Shown here piece after piece: positions 43,305-53,841 of a stretch of DNA of 64,000 bases. The stretch is from positions 1 through 64,000 of the forward strand of contig NZ_CP132312.1 of assembly GCF_030733845.1 (NCBI RefSeq), written 5' to 3'. Source of the stretch: Shinella zoogloeoides (GTDB lineage Bacteria > Pseudomonadota > Alphaproteobacteria > Rhizobiales > Rhizobiaceae). How positions within the stretch are numbered: the first letter of the stretch is position 1; every line of letters begins with the position of its first letter. The notes under the pieces were generated by a model that was not told the origin of the DNA, did not search any database, and was given only the letters and a program-made list of their open reading frames with translations. Position numbers and translations under genes: made by a program.

Positions 43305-43514
43305 ATGAATTCAGGCACTGTAAAGTGGTTCAACAGCACCAAGGGCTTCGGTTTCATTGCTCCGGACGACGGCGCAAATGACGTGTTCGTGCACATCTCC
43401 GCCGTTGAACGCGCCGGCATGCGCTCCCTCGCGGAAGGCCAGAAGGTAAGCTTCGACATCGTGCAGGACCGCAAGTCCGGCAAGAGCTCGGCTGACAATC
43501 TGCGCGCTGCCTAA
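43305..43514 (+). CDS. Cold-shock protein (CspA family), second copy
   Basis: A 69-residue cold-shock domain protein: [20 protein letters not shown] (RNP1) and [13 protein letters not shown] (RNP2). It differs from the copy at 42269 mainly by the RAGM insertion typical of the alphaproteobacterial CspA form. GAAAGGTAATCGTT precedes the ATG. The gene is monocistronic, ended by the terminator at 43580. Confidence 0.94.
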   Translation: MNSGTVKWFNSTKGFGFIAPDDGANDVFVHISAVERAGMRSLAEGQKVSFDIVQDRKSGKSSADNLRAA

Positions 43515-43579
43515 GGAATTGTCGTCCCTCTTCGCTGACCACGGATGTACTGGCAGCGTCGATGGCGAACGACGGAAGA

Positions 43580-43604
43580 GGTCGGGGTAATGCCCGGCCT
43601 TTTT
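43580..43604 (+). terminator. Terminator after the second csp gene
   Basis: A 7-bp stem (GGTCGGG with CCCGGCC, one G-T pair) followed by TTTTTG, 65 bp after the stop. Confidence 0.75.
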
Positions 43605-43644
43605 GTTTCAGGCACACACGAAGATTTGCGCAAGGGAGTTTGCT

Positions 43645-43932
43645 ATGGGCCGGGCAATCTATGCCGTCGGCGACACGGTCAAGCTCAGGGCTGATCCGTT
43701 TCGCCAGGCGAGCAGCCACGGAACGGGCCGGATCGTCGGCATCCTGCCATCCGATCACGGCGAAGTGCAGTACCGCATTCGCCTCGGCGAGGAGAATTGC
43801 GAACGCCGTATCCTCGCCAGCGATATCGAGGCGTCGGACACGGTGGCGGCACGACCGGCCGCCGAGTCGCGGTCGTCCTCGGGCGGCAACGAGCCTTGGT
43901 TCAAGCCGTCCAGCATTCGGATCAAGAAATAA
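43645..43932 (+). CDS. Small conserved-type hypothetical protein, basic
   Basis: A 95-residue protein starting [19 protein letters not shown] with GGGAGTTTG before the ATG. It has a small beta-rich core ([33 protein letters not shown]), reminiscent of an SH3-like/KOW-type fold, and a low-complexity Ser-rich tail ending [11 protein letters not shown]. It lies between csp and rpsU, 41 bp upstream of the latter, so a role in RNA or ribosome stress is plausible. I do not recognise a named family. Confidence 0.7.
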   Translation: MGRAIYAVGDTVKLRADPFRQASSHGTGRIVGILPSDHGEVQYRIRLGEENCERRILASDIEASDTVAARPAAESRSSSGGNEPWFKPSSIRIKK

Positions 43933-43973
43933 TCACATTGAGCAGCGGTTTTGCTGCAAGGGAAGGATATAGT

Positions 43974-44219
43974 TTGCAAGTACTCGTCCGCGACAACAAC
44001 ATCGAGCAGGCCATCCGCGTTCTCAAGAAGAAGATGCAGCGCGAAGGTCTCTTCCGCGAAATGAAGGCGCGCAGCGCCTATGAGAAGCCTTCTGAAAAGC
44101 GGGCTCGCGAAAAGGCGGATGCCGTCAGGCGCGCGCGCAAGCTGGCCCGCAAGAAGATGCAGCGGGAAGGCCTGATACCCGGCCCCAAGAAGAAGCCGCT
44201 CAACAGCGCGCGCGGTTGA
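43974..44219 (+). CDS. rpsU: 30S ribosomal protein S21
   Basis: An 81-residue S21 with a TTG start; AAGGGAAGGATA precedes it and the protein then reads [19 protein letters not shown], matching S21 N-termini. The core [20 protein letters not shown] and the basic tail ([20 protein letters not shown]) are unmistakable. The C-terminus ([16 protein letters not shown]) is the extended alphaproteobacterial type. S21 takes part in initiation on the 30S subunit; its linkage to cold-shock genes is common in rhizobia. Confidence 0.95.
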   Translation: MQVLVRDNNIEQAIRVLKKKMQREGLFREMKARSAYEKPSEKRAREKADAVRRARKLARKKMQREGLIPGPKKKPLNSARG

Positions 44220-44249
44220 TAAGACGAGCGCCACGCAAGAGAGGAGGCG

Positions 44250-44453
44250 ATGATGACAGCCACAAGGCAACAGTTCTTCAAGCCGACAAAGGTGAGTGCC
44301 GAGAAGAAGGCGGCGGAGACGAATTCCGTCGCCCGCGGCATCGTTGAACAGGAAGCGGCAGCACGGGAGAAGAAGACGGAAAAGCTTCGCGCGATGCGTC
44401 TGGCCAAGGAAGCCGCCGACCCCGCGCCGCAGCCGAAGCAAAAGCAGAAATAA
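44250..44453 (+). CDS. Small basic hypothetical protein
   Basis: A 67-residue protein, highly charged and helical in character (AEKKAAETNSVARGIVEQEAA, then REKKTEKLRAMRLAKEA), with a clear AGAGAGGAGG ribosome binding site 5 bp before ATG 44250 (ATG 44253 is an alternative). It follows rpsU by 30 bp and is closed by a terminator, so it is probably co-transcribed with rpsU. No family recognised. Confidence 0.7.
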   Translation: MMTATRQQFFKPTKVSAEKKAAETNSVARGIVEQEAAAREKKTEKLRAMRLAKEAADPAPQPKQKQK

Positions 44454-44506
44454 CGCCGCGGTCAAGGCCGCGCGCCTGTTTCACCGTGCCCGTTCCCTTC
44501 TTCGCG

Positions 44507-44539
44507 AAGGCCACCCTGCTGTCGGCACGGTGGCCTTTT
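44507..44539 (+). terminator. Terminator after the rpsU-linked genes
   Basis: A 9-bp stem AAGGCCACC with GGTGGCCTT, then TTTTG. Confidence 0.8.
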
Positions 44540-44591
44540 GTATTCTGCGGACGAGGCGCCGGGTGCCGAGGCCCGGCCGGCAATCAGGATT

Positions 44592-45683
44592 TCATGACGA
44601 CTGGCTGGCGAGATAGCGCGCGCGGTTTTCCTCGGGCGTCGTGGATTGCGCCGGAGGCACCGGTACGAGCGCCTTGAACGCGCCTTGTCCCAGTAGCATG
44701 AGCCATGTGACGAGGACGAAGGACGAGGTCAGCGCCGGCATTCCCAAGGGAGACAGGAACGTCGTGATCGATACCCAGAGCCAGCTTGCAACGGCCGCGC
44801 CGAACAGGGCGTAAAGTAGGCTTCGCCACGTCAGGACTAGGAAAACGCCGCCGAGCGCCATGGCCGTCAGGGCCGAATTATAGCCGAAAAGCCCGTCCCG
44901 CACCGCCGTTTCCGGGCCGCCATATAGCGCGGCGATGGCCGTTCCCGCGATCGCCCCGAGAAGGCCCATGGCGGCGCAGATGCGGGAATTGACGGCGATG
45001 CCGGCCAGAATGACGTAGCCGGTGATCCAGTTGTCCTGGAAGAATATCTGGCCGATGGACGTGCCTACGCCCCGGTACCAGGTCGAGAAGACATAAGGCA
45101 TGGTTTGGGTGAAATATTCCGGCGAGACGGGCTTGCCCATCGGCCCGGCGTCGAGCGCGTCGAACTTCAGGATCGCGAATAGGAAAAGCCAGCCCACCAG
45201 CACGAAAGGCATGGTCAGGGCCGCGATTCTGTGCGGCGCAAGGACCGCGGTGATGCTGGCGAAGGCCATGGTGGTCATGGCGGCCGCACAGATGAGATAG
45301 GCGAGCATGGCGGGTGACGGCACGGCGCCGCTGCGGAAATCCTCACTGGTGAACGCAACCAGCGCGAGCGCCACGAGGGCGCCGTTGAAGCCGTAGAGGC
45401 CATCGCGCAGGATCGCCCTGTCGGCCTTGAGGATGACGGCGGTGGCCGTGCTTGCCGCGACGCCGAGGACGCAGATCGCGGCATAGATCCAGGAATTCAG
45501 CGCGACGGCGGCCAGAATGATCAGGCCGGAGAGCGGATTGTTCTGGAAAACGACCTGCCCGATGCCGCGCAGGGACCAGTCGACAAAAGACAGGAATGGG
45601 TGATCCCGAAAGCGATCCACCTGCAATGCTCGTAACTCCTCGCTCGGAATCAGACGGTAACGGAAAGCCTTCTCTATCTCCAT
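44592..45683 (-). CDS. Urea transporter family channel (UT, SLC14-like)
   Basis: A 363-residue inner-membrane protein made of two homologous halves. The first has GQVVFQNNPLSGLIILAAV then DGLYGFNGALVALAL; the second has GQIFFQDNWITGYVILAGI then DGLFGYNSALTAMAL. This internal duplication and the NPLSG-type signature identify the UT family, which passes urea down its gradient. ATG 45683 is chosen; ATG 45707 is also in frame, and neither has a strong ribosome binding site. It lies 65 bp downstream of the NsrR-like gene on the same strand, so it is probably co-transcribed with it. No urease gene is in view. Confidence 0.88.
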   Translation of the reverse strand: MEIEKAFRYRLIPSEELRALQVDRFRDHPFLSFVDWSLRGIGQVVFQNNPLSGLIILAAVALNSWIYAAICVLGVAASTATAVILKADRAILRDGLYGFNGALVALALVAFTSEDFRSGAVPSPAMLAYLICAAAMTTMAFASITAVLAPHRIAALTMPFVLVGWLFLFAILKFDALDAGPMGKPVSPEYFTQTMPYVFSTWYRGVGTSIGQIFFQDNWITGYVILAGIAVNSRICAAMGLLGAIAGTAIAALYGGPETAVRDGLFGYNSALTAMALGGVFLVLTWRSLLYALFGAAVASWLWVSITTFLSPLGMPALTSSFVLVTWLMLLGQGAFKALVPVPPAQSTTPEENRARYLASQSS

Positions 45684-45748
45684 TCGACGCGGCGCGCGAT
45701 ATGGCATTCGGCGCGTGATCGTTGGAAAGGGAGAGTGCTGGGGGGCGT

Positions 45749-46195
45749 TTATGCCGCGACGGCCCCGATGCCGAGCAGCGGACCGAGCAGGGCGCGGTTC
45801 TGCACGATGTCGGCGAGCGTGTATTTGTCGAGAACCGCGAGGAAGGCAGCGAGCGCCTCGTGCAGCATGCCCTTCAGCCGGCAGGCCGGCGAGATCGCGC
45901 AGGCCCGCGCGCCCGCCTGCATGCATTCGGCAAGCGAAAACTCCTCCTCGGTCGCGCGCACCAGCGCGCCGACGGAGATCTCTTCCGGCGCCTTGGCAAG
46001 GCGGATGCCGCCAGCGCGCCCGCGCGTCGTCTCGATGAGTTCGAGATCGCGCAGCGTCTGCGCCACTTTCAGGAGATGGTTGCGCGAAAGCCCATACGCC
46101 TGCGCCACGTCGCTGACCGTGCACACCCCGTCCCGCCGCGAGGCGACATAGATGAGCATGCGCAAGGCATAGTCGGTGTGGAGCGTCATTCGCAT
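45749..46195 (-). CDS. Rrf2 family regulator, NsrR-like (Fe-S, nitric-oxide sensing)
   Basis: A 148-residue Rrf2 regulator. The winged helix is at residues 5-65 (TDYALRMLIYVA, LSRNHLLKVAQTLRDLELIETTRGRAGG). Three cysteines, C91, C99 and C105 (CMQAGARACAISPACRLKG), match the cluster ligands of NsrR, and the C-terminus LDKYTLADIV is NsrR-like. It therefore probably carries an Fe-S cluster and responds to nitric oxide. The start ATG 46195 (or 46189) gives the standard MRMTLHTDYAL N-terminus. It lies directly upstream of the urea channel gene and divergent from a LysR gene. Confidence 0.87.
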   Translation of the reverse strand: MRMTLHTDYALRMLIYVASRRDGVCTVSDVAQAYGLSRNHLLKVAQTLRDLELIETTRGRAGGIRLAKAPEEISVGALVRATEEEFSLAECMQAGARACAISPACRLKGMLHEALAAFLAVLDKYTLADIVQNRALLGPLLGIGAVAA

Positions 46196-46341
46196 CGTGG
46201 TTGCGCTTCTAATAAGAAGTATGAGGAGTGCCACTTTAATGGGTGCCCTCCCCAAGGGAAAGCGCGATTTCGTCGCAGTCCTTCAAGAGGAACGGTCAAT
46301 GCGCTATGACAACAAGAAAATTGCACTGAACGGGGGTGTTC

Positions 46342-47169
46342 ATGGATATCGACCGGGCCCGAACCTTTCTTGAGATCGTCCATACCGGCAGTTTCCTGAA
46401 GGCGTCCGAGCGGCTGAACATCACCCAGACGACGGTGAGCGCGCGTATCCGCACGCTGGAGGAGGCGCTTGGGCGAAAGCTCTTCGTGCGCACGCGCAAC
46501 GGCGCGGCGCTGACACCGGCCGGCCGGGAATTCGAGCGCTTCGCACAATCCTTTGTCCAAGTCTGGGAGCGGGCGCGCCAGCAGCTTACCGTGCCGCCGG
46601 GGCGCACCAGCGTCGTGGCGGTCGGCGGGGAAATCAGCCTGTGGAACCCGTTGCTGCTCGACTGGCTGGTCTGGATGAAACAGCAATGCCCCACGATCGC
46701 CATCCACGCACAGGTGGGCGTTCCCGATCAGATGCTTGAACAATTGCGCACCGGGGTGCTCGACGTCGCGGTGCTCTATGCGCCGAAACTGATACCGGGC
46801 TTCAAGGTCGATCTGGTGGAGGAGGAGCAGCTTGTTCTGGTGCGCAAGGTCACCGCTCCGGGGGAGGGCGACGGAACGGACTACGTCCATGTCGACTGGG
46901 GCCCCCAGTTTGCCGGACACATGGGGTCCGCCGAGCCGGCGCTTCAGGTAGGCTTCGGCTTGCTCGCACTCCACTACATCCTGCGGACTGGCGGCATGGG
47001 CTATTTCCGCAAGGGAACGGTCGCGCCCTATCTTGCGGCTGGCGATCTCGAACGGGTGGAGGGTGCGCCCGAATTCACCTATCCGGCCTATGCCGTCTAT
47101 CCGGAGGCCGCCGAGGGGCGGCGCGACGTGCAGGACGCGCTTTTCGGCCTCAAGCAGGTCGCGCACTGA
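46342..47169 (+). CDS. LysR family transcriptional regulator
   Basis: A 275-residue LysR regulator with the helix-turn-helix at DRARTFLEIVHTGSFLKASERL then TQTTVSARIRTLEEALGRKLF, and a shorter than usual effector domain (about 190 residues). ATG 46342 has a GGGGG tract 6 bp before it; the GTG at 46336 is an alternative. It is divergent from the NsrR-like gene, and the short intergenic region (46196-46341) must hold both promoters. Target genes are unknown. Confidence 0.87.
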   Translation: MDIDRARTFLEIVHTGSFLKASERLNITQTTVSARIRTLEEALGRKLFVRTRNGAALTPAGREFERFAQSFVQVWERARQQLTVPPGRTSVVAVGGEISLWNPLLLDWLVWMKQQCPTIAIHAQVGVPDQMLEQLRTGVLDVAVLYAPKLIPGFKVDLVEEEQLVLVRKVTAPGEGDGTDYVHVDWGPQFAGHMGSAEPALQVGFGLLALHYILRTGGMGYFRKGTVAPYLAAGDLERVEGAPEFTYPAYAVYPEAAEGRRDVQDALFGLKQVAH

Positions 47170-47242
47170 GAAGCAGGCGCGCCACGGAACCACGACGAAG
47201 CAGCCTCGTTAAGCCTGTATCTTCAACGGAGAACAGGACGCC

Positions 47243-47422
47243 ATGGAGAAAGAGGCTGAAATTCGCAAATCGAAGGATAACAGCGGCAGGGACAGCACCA
47301 AGCCCGGCACCATCGTCGCCGGCCCGGAAGCGCATGCGCGCGAACGCAAGGGCGCCGATCCGTCTGCTAAGAGCACCAAACCGAAGGACGAGCCTGCGGG
47401 AAAGCCGGCAAACCGCTCTTGA
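47243..47422 (+). CDS. Small hydrophilic hypothetical protein
   Basis: A 59-residue open frame starting MEKEAEIRKSKDNSGRDS and ending AGKPANRS, with GGAGAACAGGACGCC before the ATG. It is rich in Lys, Ser, Pro and Ala and lacks hydrophobic segments, so it should be disordered. It lies between lysR and katG and shares the hairpin at 47431. The codon pattern (GC-rich third positions) supports coding, but I cannot name a family. Confidence 0.5.
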   Translation: MEKEAEIRKSKDNSGRDSTKPGTIVAGPEAHARERKGADPSAKSTKPKDEPAGKPANRS

Positions 47423-47430
47423 ATTCAAGG

Positions 47431-47459
47431 AGCCTTCCCCCGATCGCCGGGGGAAGGCT
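47431..47459. terminator. Bidirectional terminator before katG
   Basis: A perfect 12-bp stem (AGCCTTCCCCCG with CGGGGGAAGGCT) with a 5-nt loop, between the small gene and the convergent katG 3' end. It is followed on the plus strand by a moderately T-rich tract. Confidence 0.8.
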
Positions 47460-47470
47460 TCGGCCGTTGT

Positions 47471-49812
<2,342 letters not shown>

Positions 49813-50709
49813 ATGAGCGGCCTCTCCATGAAACATCTTCGCTATTTCGATGCGCTGGCCCGGATCGGCCATTTCGGCCGCGCCGCGGAGGCCTGCGCGA
49901 TTTCGCAGCCGGCGCTCTCCCTGCAGATAAGGGAGCTGGAGGACCTGGTCGGCGTTCCGCTCGTGGAGCGGGGCGGGCGCCGCATCCGGCTCACCGGGCT
50001 CGGCGAGGAATTTGCCGAGCGGACCCGCGCGATCCTGCGCGCCGTGGACGACCTCGAAGACCTCGGGCGGGCCGCGCATGGTCCGCTTTCCGGCCGGCTT
50101 CGGCTCGGTATCATCCCGACCGTCGCCCCCTATCTGCTCCCGCAGGTCATCACCTCCCTCGCTCGGCAGTTTCCGGGCATCGATCCCCGGCCACGGGAGG
50201 CGGTCACGCAGAAACTGATCGAGGATCTGGCGGAGGCAAGGCTCGATGCCGCCATCGTCGCCCTGCCGGTTTCAGAACCCGCGCTGGCGGAAATTCCGCT
50301 TTTCGAGGAGGAATTCGTTCTGGTGCGGCCGCTGGAGGATGCGGACAAGCCGGTTCCCGCGTCCGACAGGCTTCACGAAATGCGCCTGCTGCTGCTCGAG
50401 GAAGGTCACTGCTTCCGGGATCAGGCTCTTTCCGTCTGCAACATCACGACGTCATCGGCGCGGGAACTGATGGAAGGAAGCTCGCTTTCGACGCTCGTGC
50501 GGATGGTTGGGGCGGGCATCGGCGTGACGCTCATCCCGCAGATGGCCGTCGATACGGAAACACGCACGTCCTCGGTCTGCGTGTCGCGGCTCGCGGAGCC
50601 GCGCCCCACGCGGACGATCGGCATGGTGTGGCGCAAGACCAATCCCCTGGCGACCCAGTTCGCCCGCATCGCCGACATCGTCCGCGACGTCGCCGAGGCG
50701 GGGCGCTGA
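49813..50709 (+). CDS. oxyR: OxyR, hydrogen peroxide-sensing LysR-type activator
   Basis: A 298-residue LysR regulator with redox-active cysteines C200 and C209, placed as EEGHCFRDQALSVCN, exactly matching the spacing of E. coli C199/C208. The helix-turn-helix is at MKHLRYFDALARIGHFGRAAEA then SQPALSLQIRELED. ATG 49813 or the internal ATG 49828 (MKHLRYF) could be the start; the ribosome binding site is weak. It is divergent from katG, the classical OxyR target arrangement in rhizobia. Confidence 0.95.
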   Translation: MSGLSMKHLRYFDALARIGHFGRAAEACAISQPALSLQIRELEDLVGVPLVERGGRRIRLTGLGEEFAERTRAILRAVDDLEDLGRAAHGPLSGRLRLGIIPTVAPYLLPQVITSLARQFPGIDPRPREAVTQKLIEDLAEARLDAAIVALPVSEPALAEIPLFEEEFVLVRPLEDADKPVPASDRLHEMRLLLLEEGHCFRDQALSVCNITTSSARELMEGSSLSTLVRMVGAGIGVTLIPQMAVDTETRTSSVCVSRLAEPRPTRTIGMVWRKTNPLATQFARIADIVRDVAEAGR

Positions 50710-50727
50710 ACGGTTTCATCGGAAGAC

Positions 50728-51282
50728 CTATAGACCCCGGCCCGCATCCAGGATTTCTTCGGCCTCTTCGAGGGACATCGCGAGGACGGCCTTGCCGATC
50801 TCGAAGCCGAAGCCGCCCCGCGCGAAGGCCGAAAGCTCCTTGGCCTTGCGCTTTTCGTCCCAATCCACTTTGCGGAACGGTCCGAAGGCGCGCTTGCGGG
50901 CAAGGACGACGGCCGCGAAGAGGTCGTCGATCTCCGCTACCGCCGCAGCCGCCGTATCTTTCGACACGCCCTTCTGGGAAAGTTTTTGCGCGACGGCGCG
51001 CCGGGACTTGCCGCTGCGCATGCCGGAACGGCTGCTCAGTTCGGCAAACGTCCGGTCATCGATTGCCTTGACGTCGTAGGCGAATGCCACGGCCGAATCG
51101 GCCAGGGCCTTGACCTGCGCATTGCTGATGCCTTCGAATTTCTCCCGCGCCTTGCGCGCTATGGCGTCGAAGAGCTGCTTTTCCGTATGCATGCGCCGTT
51201 CGAGGCGGTAGATCGTCGAGTTGCGCGCCCAGGAAAGCATGCGCGCGGTGGGCCTGTCGCCCTCGGGCTGTTCATCCTGCAA
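50728..51282 (-). CDS. recX: RecX regulatory protein
   Basis: A 184-residue RecX, which limits RecA filament growth. The family pattern of three-helix repeats is clear: MLSWARNSTIYRLERRMHTEKQLFDAI, DDRTFAELSSRSGMRSGKSRRAVAQKLSQKGVS, and the C-terminal FARGGFGFEIGKAVLAM. The frame that gives the standard N-terminus begins at TTG 51282; the ribosome binding site is weak, so the start is uncertain. It is convergent with oxyR. recA is not in the window. Confidence 0.88.
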   Translation of the reverse strand: MQDEQPEGDRPTARMLSWARNSTIYRLERRMHTEKQLFDAIARKAREKFEGISNAQVKALADSAVAFAYDVKAIDDRTFAELSSRSGMRSGKSRRAVAQKLSQKGVSKDTAAAAVAEIDDLFAAVVLARKRAFGPFRKVDWDEKRKAKELSAFARGGFGFEIGKAVLAMSLEEAEEILDAGRGL

Positions 51283-51463
51283 GGTCAGTTTGATCTCATC
51301 CGTTCTTCATCGCGATTTGCAGGAATGTAGTCCGAGCGCGTGCGGAAATACAGGCCGGCGCCACCGGCTGACCCGTTCGCGGATTTTTTCCCAAACAATG
51401 ATTTCTATTAAAGGTAGCATTATGTATTAAAGCCTCCATAGGTTTCAATTGGGGTGAGTCGCC

Positions 51464-52351
51464 ATGAGCATCCTGGGTGCCCTTCCGGAAGGACTGGTCT
51501 GCCGACCGATCGAAGAGGGAGATCTGGAGGACGTAATCGCCTGTCTCGGTCGGGGCTTTCCCGACCGGCCGCCGGAACATTGGCGGGATGCGCTCGCGCG
51601 CATGGGCGCGCGCCCGCCGGTCGACGACCTGCCCCGCTATGGCTATGCGCTTGCCAGCGCGGGGCGGATCGTCGGCGTCATGCTGACACTCTTCTTCCGC
51701 CATTCCGACGCAGGCGGCGAACCCGTCCGCTGCAACCTGTCGAGCTGGGCGGTGGACGAGGATTTCCGCGCCTATGCCGGCAAGCTCATCATGACGGCCA
51801 TGCGCCGCCGGGACGTGACCTATCTCAGCATCACCCCGGCCCCGGTCACGCTGAAGGTGACGGAGGCGCTGCGGTTCAAGCGTTTTGCCGATGGCCAGCA
51901 GATATTCGCGCCGATCCTGAGCCGGGCGGGGTGGGGCATGCGGGTGGTGCAGGCGAGGCCGGGCATGGCCGAACTCGACGGCCTCACGCAAAGCGAGCGC
52001 TTCATTCTCCTGGAGCATGCGGCCCTCGGCTGCGACGCCTTGATCTGCCTTGAGGAGGACGGCGCAGCCCATCCCTTCGTGTTCAAGGCGCGGCGCGTGC
52101 TACGCGGGCTCGTGCCGTGCAGCCAGGTCATCTACTGCCGATCCCACGAGGATCTCGGACGCTGCGCCGGTGCGCTCGGGCGTCATCTCCTGCGCCGGGG
52201 GCGGATGTTCGGCCTCGTCGATGCCTGTGCGCCGGTGCCCGGCCTCGTCGGCCGCTATTTCGCGGGCGTCGGGCCGAAATATGCCAAGGGGCCGAACCCG
52301 CCATGGCCGGGCGATCTCGCCTTCACGGAATTCGTCGTCTTCAATTCGTGA
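51464..52351 (+). CDS. GNAT-fold acyltransferase-like protein (polysaccharide cluster)
   Basis: A 295-residue acyl-CoA N-acyltransferase-like protein, with features MLTLFFRHSDAGGEPVRC, SSWAVDEDFRAYAGKLIMTAM and YLSITPAPVTLKVTEALRFKRF. The last segment resembles the acetyl-CoA-binding part of GNAT enzymes. It has a clear start, MSILGALPEGLVC. The stop overlaps the next gene start (TGATG), so the pair is translationally coupled. With the neighbours it probably modifies a surface glycan; the acceptor is unknown. Confidence 0.72.
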   Translation: MSILGALPEGLVCRPIEEGDLEDVIACLGRGFPDRPPEHWRDALARMGARPPVDDLPRYGYALASAGRIVGVMLTLFFRHSDAGGEPVRCNLSSWAVDEDFRAYAGKLIMTAMRRRDVTYLSITPAPVTLKVTEALRFKRFADGQQIFAPILSRAGWGMRVVQARPGMAELDGLTQSERFILLEHAALGCDALICLEEDGAAHPFVFKARRVLRGLVPCSQVIYCRSHEDLGRCAGALGRHLLRRGRMFGLVDACAPVPGLVGRYFAGVGPKYAKGPNPPWPGDLAFTEFVVFNS

Positions 52352-53841
52352 TGCAAGGCCAATCCCTTTCGATCGACGTCATCGTCCCCAAGGATCGTCC
52401 ACGCCGCTGGCAGGAGATTGTGATCCATCGCCTTGCCGCGGAAGGCCACGACCTCGCCATCCTGCACGACACGGCGGCAAGGCCGTGGCCGGCGTCGGCG
52501 AACGTCCTTCTTGCCCTGGAGCGCGCCGTCTTCCGCCGAAAGGAGGCGGGGCTTGCCGCGCCGCTCGGAGCGATCGCGCCATTGGCACGCCCGCGCCTAC
52601 CTCATCTGCGCCTTGATCTGGCGGGCAATGCCGGGCTTTCGGACGTGCCGACCATTGCGCTTCGCTTCGACCGATCAGGCTGCGATCTGGCGGGCGCGGC
52701 GGCAGTGGCGGCAGGTCGCCTGCCGCTTCTGGAAGCGGTCCTTGACGGGCGGACGGTGGTTGGCCGGGCCTTGCCGATGATCGACCGGCAGGAGGCGACG
52801 GCACTCGGCGTGGAGGACATGCTCGCGCGGGCGATGACGCTGCTTGCCGCAACCGTGCGGGCTTTTGCCGAAGGCCGGCTCGCCGGCCTCGGAGTCCCCT
52901 TGCAAGAAGGCGACGGGACGGGCTTTGCCGGTGCGTACATCACCCGGGCCGTGCCGCGCCTCGGCCGCGAGGCGCTAAGACGGGCGTGCTTCCGCCAGGC
53001 GCACTGGCGGGTCGGGTACCGCTTCCATGATGGGCCGGGGGTGGCGCAGGAGGGCAGGCTGGGCACGGGCTGGCAGATCCTGCCCGATGCCGGCGACCGC
53101 TTCTACGCCGATCCCTTCCCGTTCCATTGGCAGGGGCGTCCCTATCTCTTCGTGGAGGATTACGTGCACGCCGCCGGCAAGGCGGTGATCTCCGTCGTGC
53201 CCTTCGGCGCGGACGGGCGGGCGCAGGCGCCGCGGGTCGTGCTGGAGGAGCCGCACCATCTTTCCTATCCCCAGGTCTTCGAACGGGACGGAGCGATCTG
53301 GATGCTGCCGGAAGCGAGCGCCAGCGGCCGGTTGACGCTCTACCGCGCGGTGGACTTTCCTGACCGGTGGAGCGCCGAGGCCACGCTTCTCGAAGGCGAG
53401 ATTTCCGATGCGACGCTGCTCGAACATGAGGGCAGGCTCTGGCTTTTCGCCACCAGCCGCGACGGCTTCGGCAGCACGTCCGATACGCTGGTCATCTTCT
53501 CGGCATCGTCGCTTGCGGGCCCCTGGCGGCCGCACGGGGCCAACCCTATCTTGATCGACCGGCGGCGGGCGCGGCCGGGCGGCGCATTCATCCGGGACGC
53601 TTCGGGAAACCTCCTCCTGCCGGTGCAGGACGGCACACTCGGCTATGGCGGCGGGCTCGGCCTGTCGGCGCTGCTGGCGCTGGGCGAAAACACGGTCCAG
53701 CTCGGGGAGCCGCGTGCGATCCTGGCGGACGGCGACTGGCCCTATCCGCGCATTCATACGCTCAACCGCTCGGGATCGCTCGAGGTGATCGACGGGATCG
53801 TGGCGGTGCCAAAGCCGTGGTGGAGAAGCAGGGCCTCGTAG
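52351..53841 (+). CDS. Beta-propeller transferase-like protein (glucosamine-inositolphosphorylceramide transferase-like)
   Basis: A 496-residue protein. The C-terminal half has the five-bladed propeller features of GH43-like/GINT1-type proteins: DRFYADPFPFHWQGRPYLFVEDY, YPQVFERDGAIWMLPEASA, FPDRWSAEATLLEGEISDATLL, LWLFATSRDGFG and GPWRPHGANPI. The N-terminal half is less recognisable and may hold a formyltransferase-like domain. Such proteins occur beside glycosyltransferases for surface polysaccharides. Its 3' end overlaps the 3' end of the opposing GT4 gene by 88 bp, an unusually long tail-to-tail overlap. Confidence 0.75.
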   Translation: MQGQSLSIDVIVPKDRPRRWQEIVIHRLAAEGHDLAILHDTAARPWPASANVLLALERAVFRRKEAGLAAPLGAIAPLARPRLPHLRLDLAGNAGLSDVPTIALRFDRSGCDLAGAAAVAAGRLPLLEAVLDGRTVVGRALPMIDRQEATALGVEDMLARAMTLLAATVRAFAEGRLAGLGVPLQEGDGTGFAGAYITRAVPRLGREALRRACFRQAHWRVGYRFHDGPGVAQEGRLGTGWQILPDAGDRFYADPFPFHWQGRPYLFVEDYVHAAGKAVISVVPFGADGRAQAPRVVLEEPHHLSYPQVFERDGAIWMLPEASASGRLTLYRAVDFPDRWSAEATLLEGEISDATLLEHEGRLWLFATSRDGFGSTSDTLVIFSASSLAGPWRPHGANPILIDRRRARPGGAFIRDASGNLLLPVQDGTLGYGGGLGLSALLALGENTVQLGEPRAILADGDWPYPRIHTLNRSGSLEVIDGIVAVPKPWWRSRAS

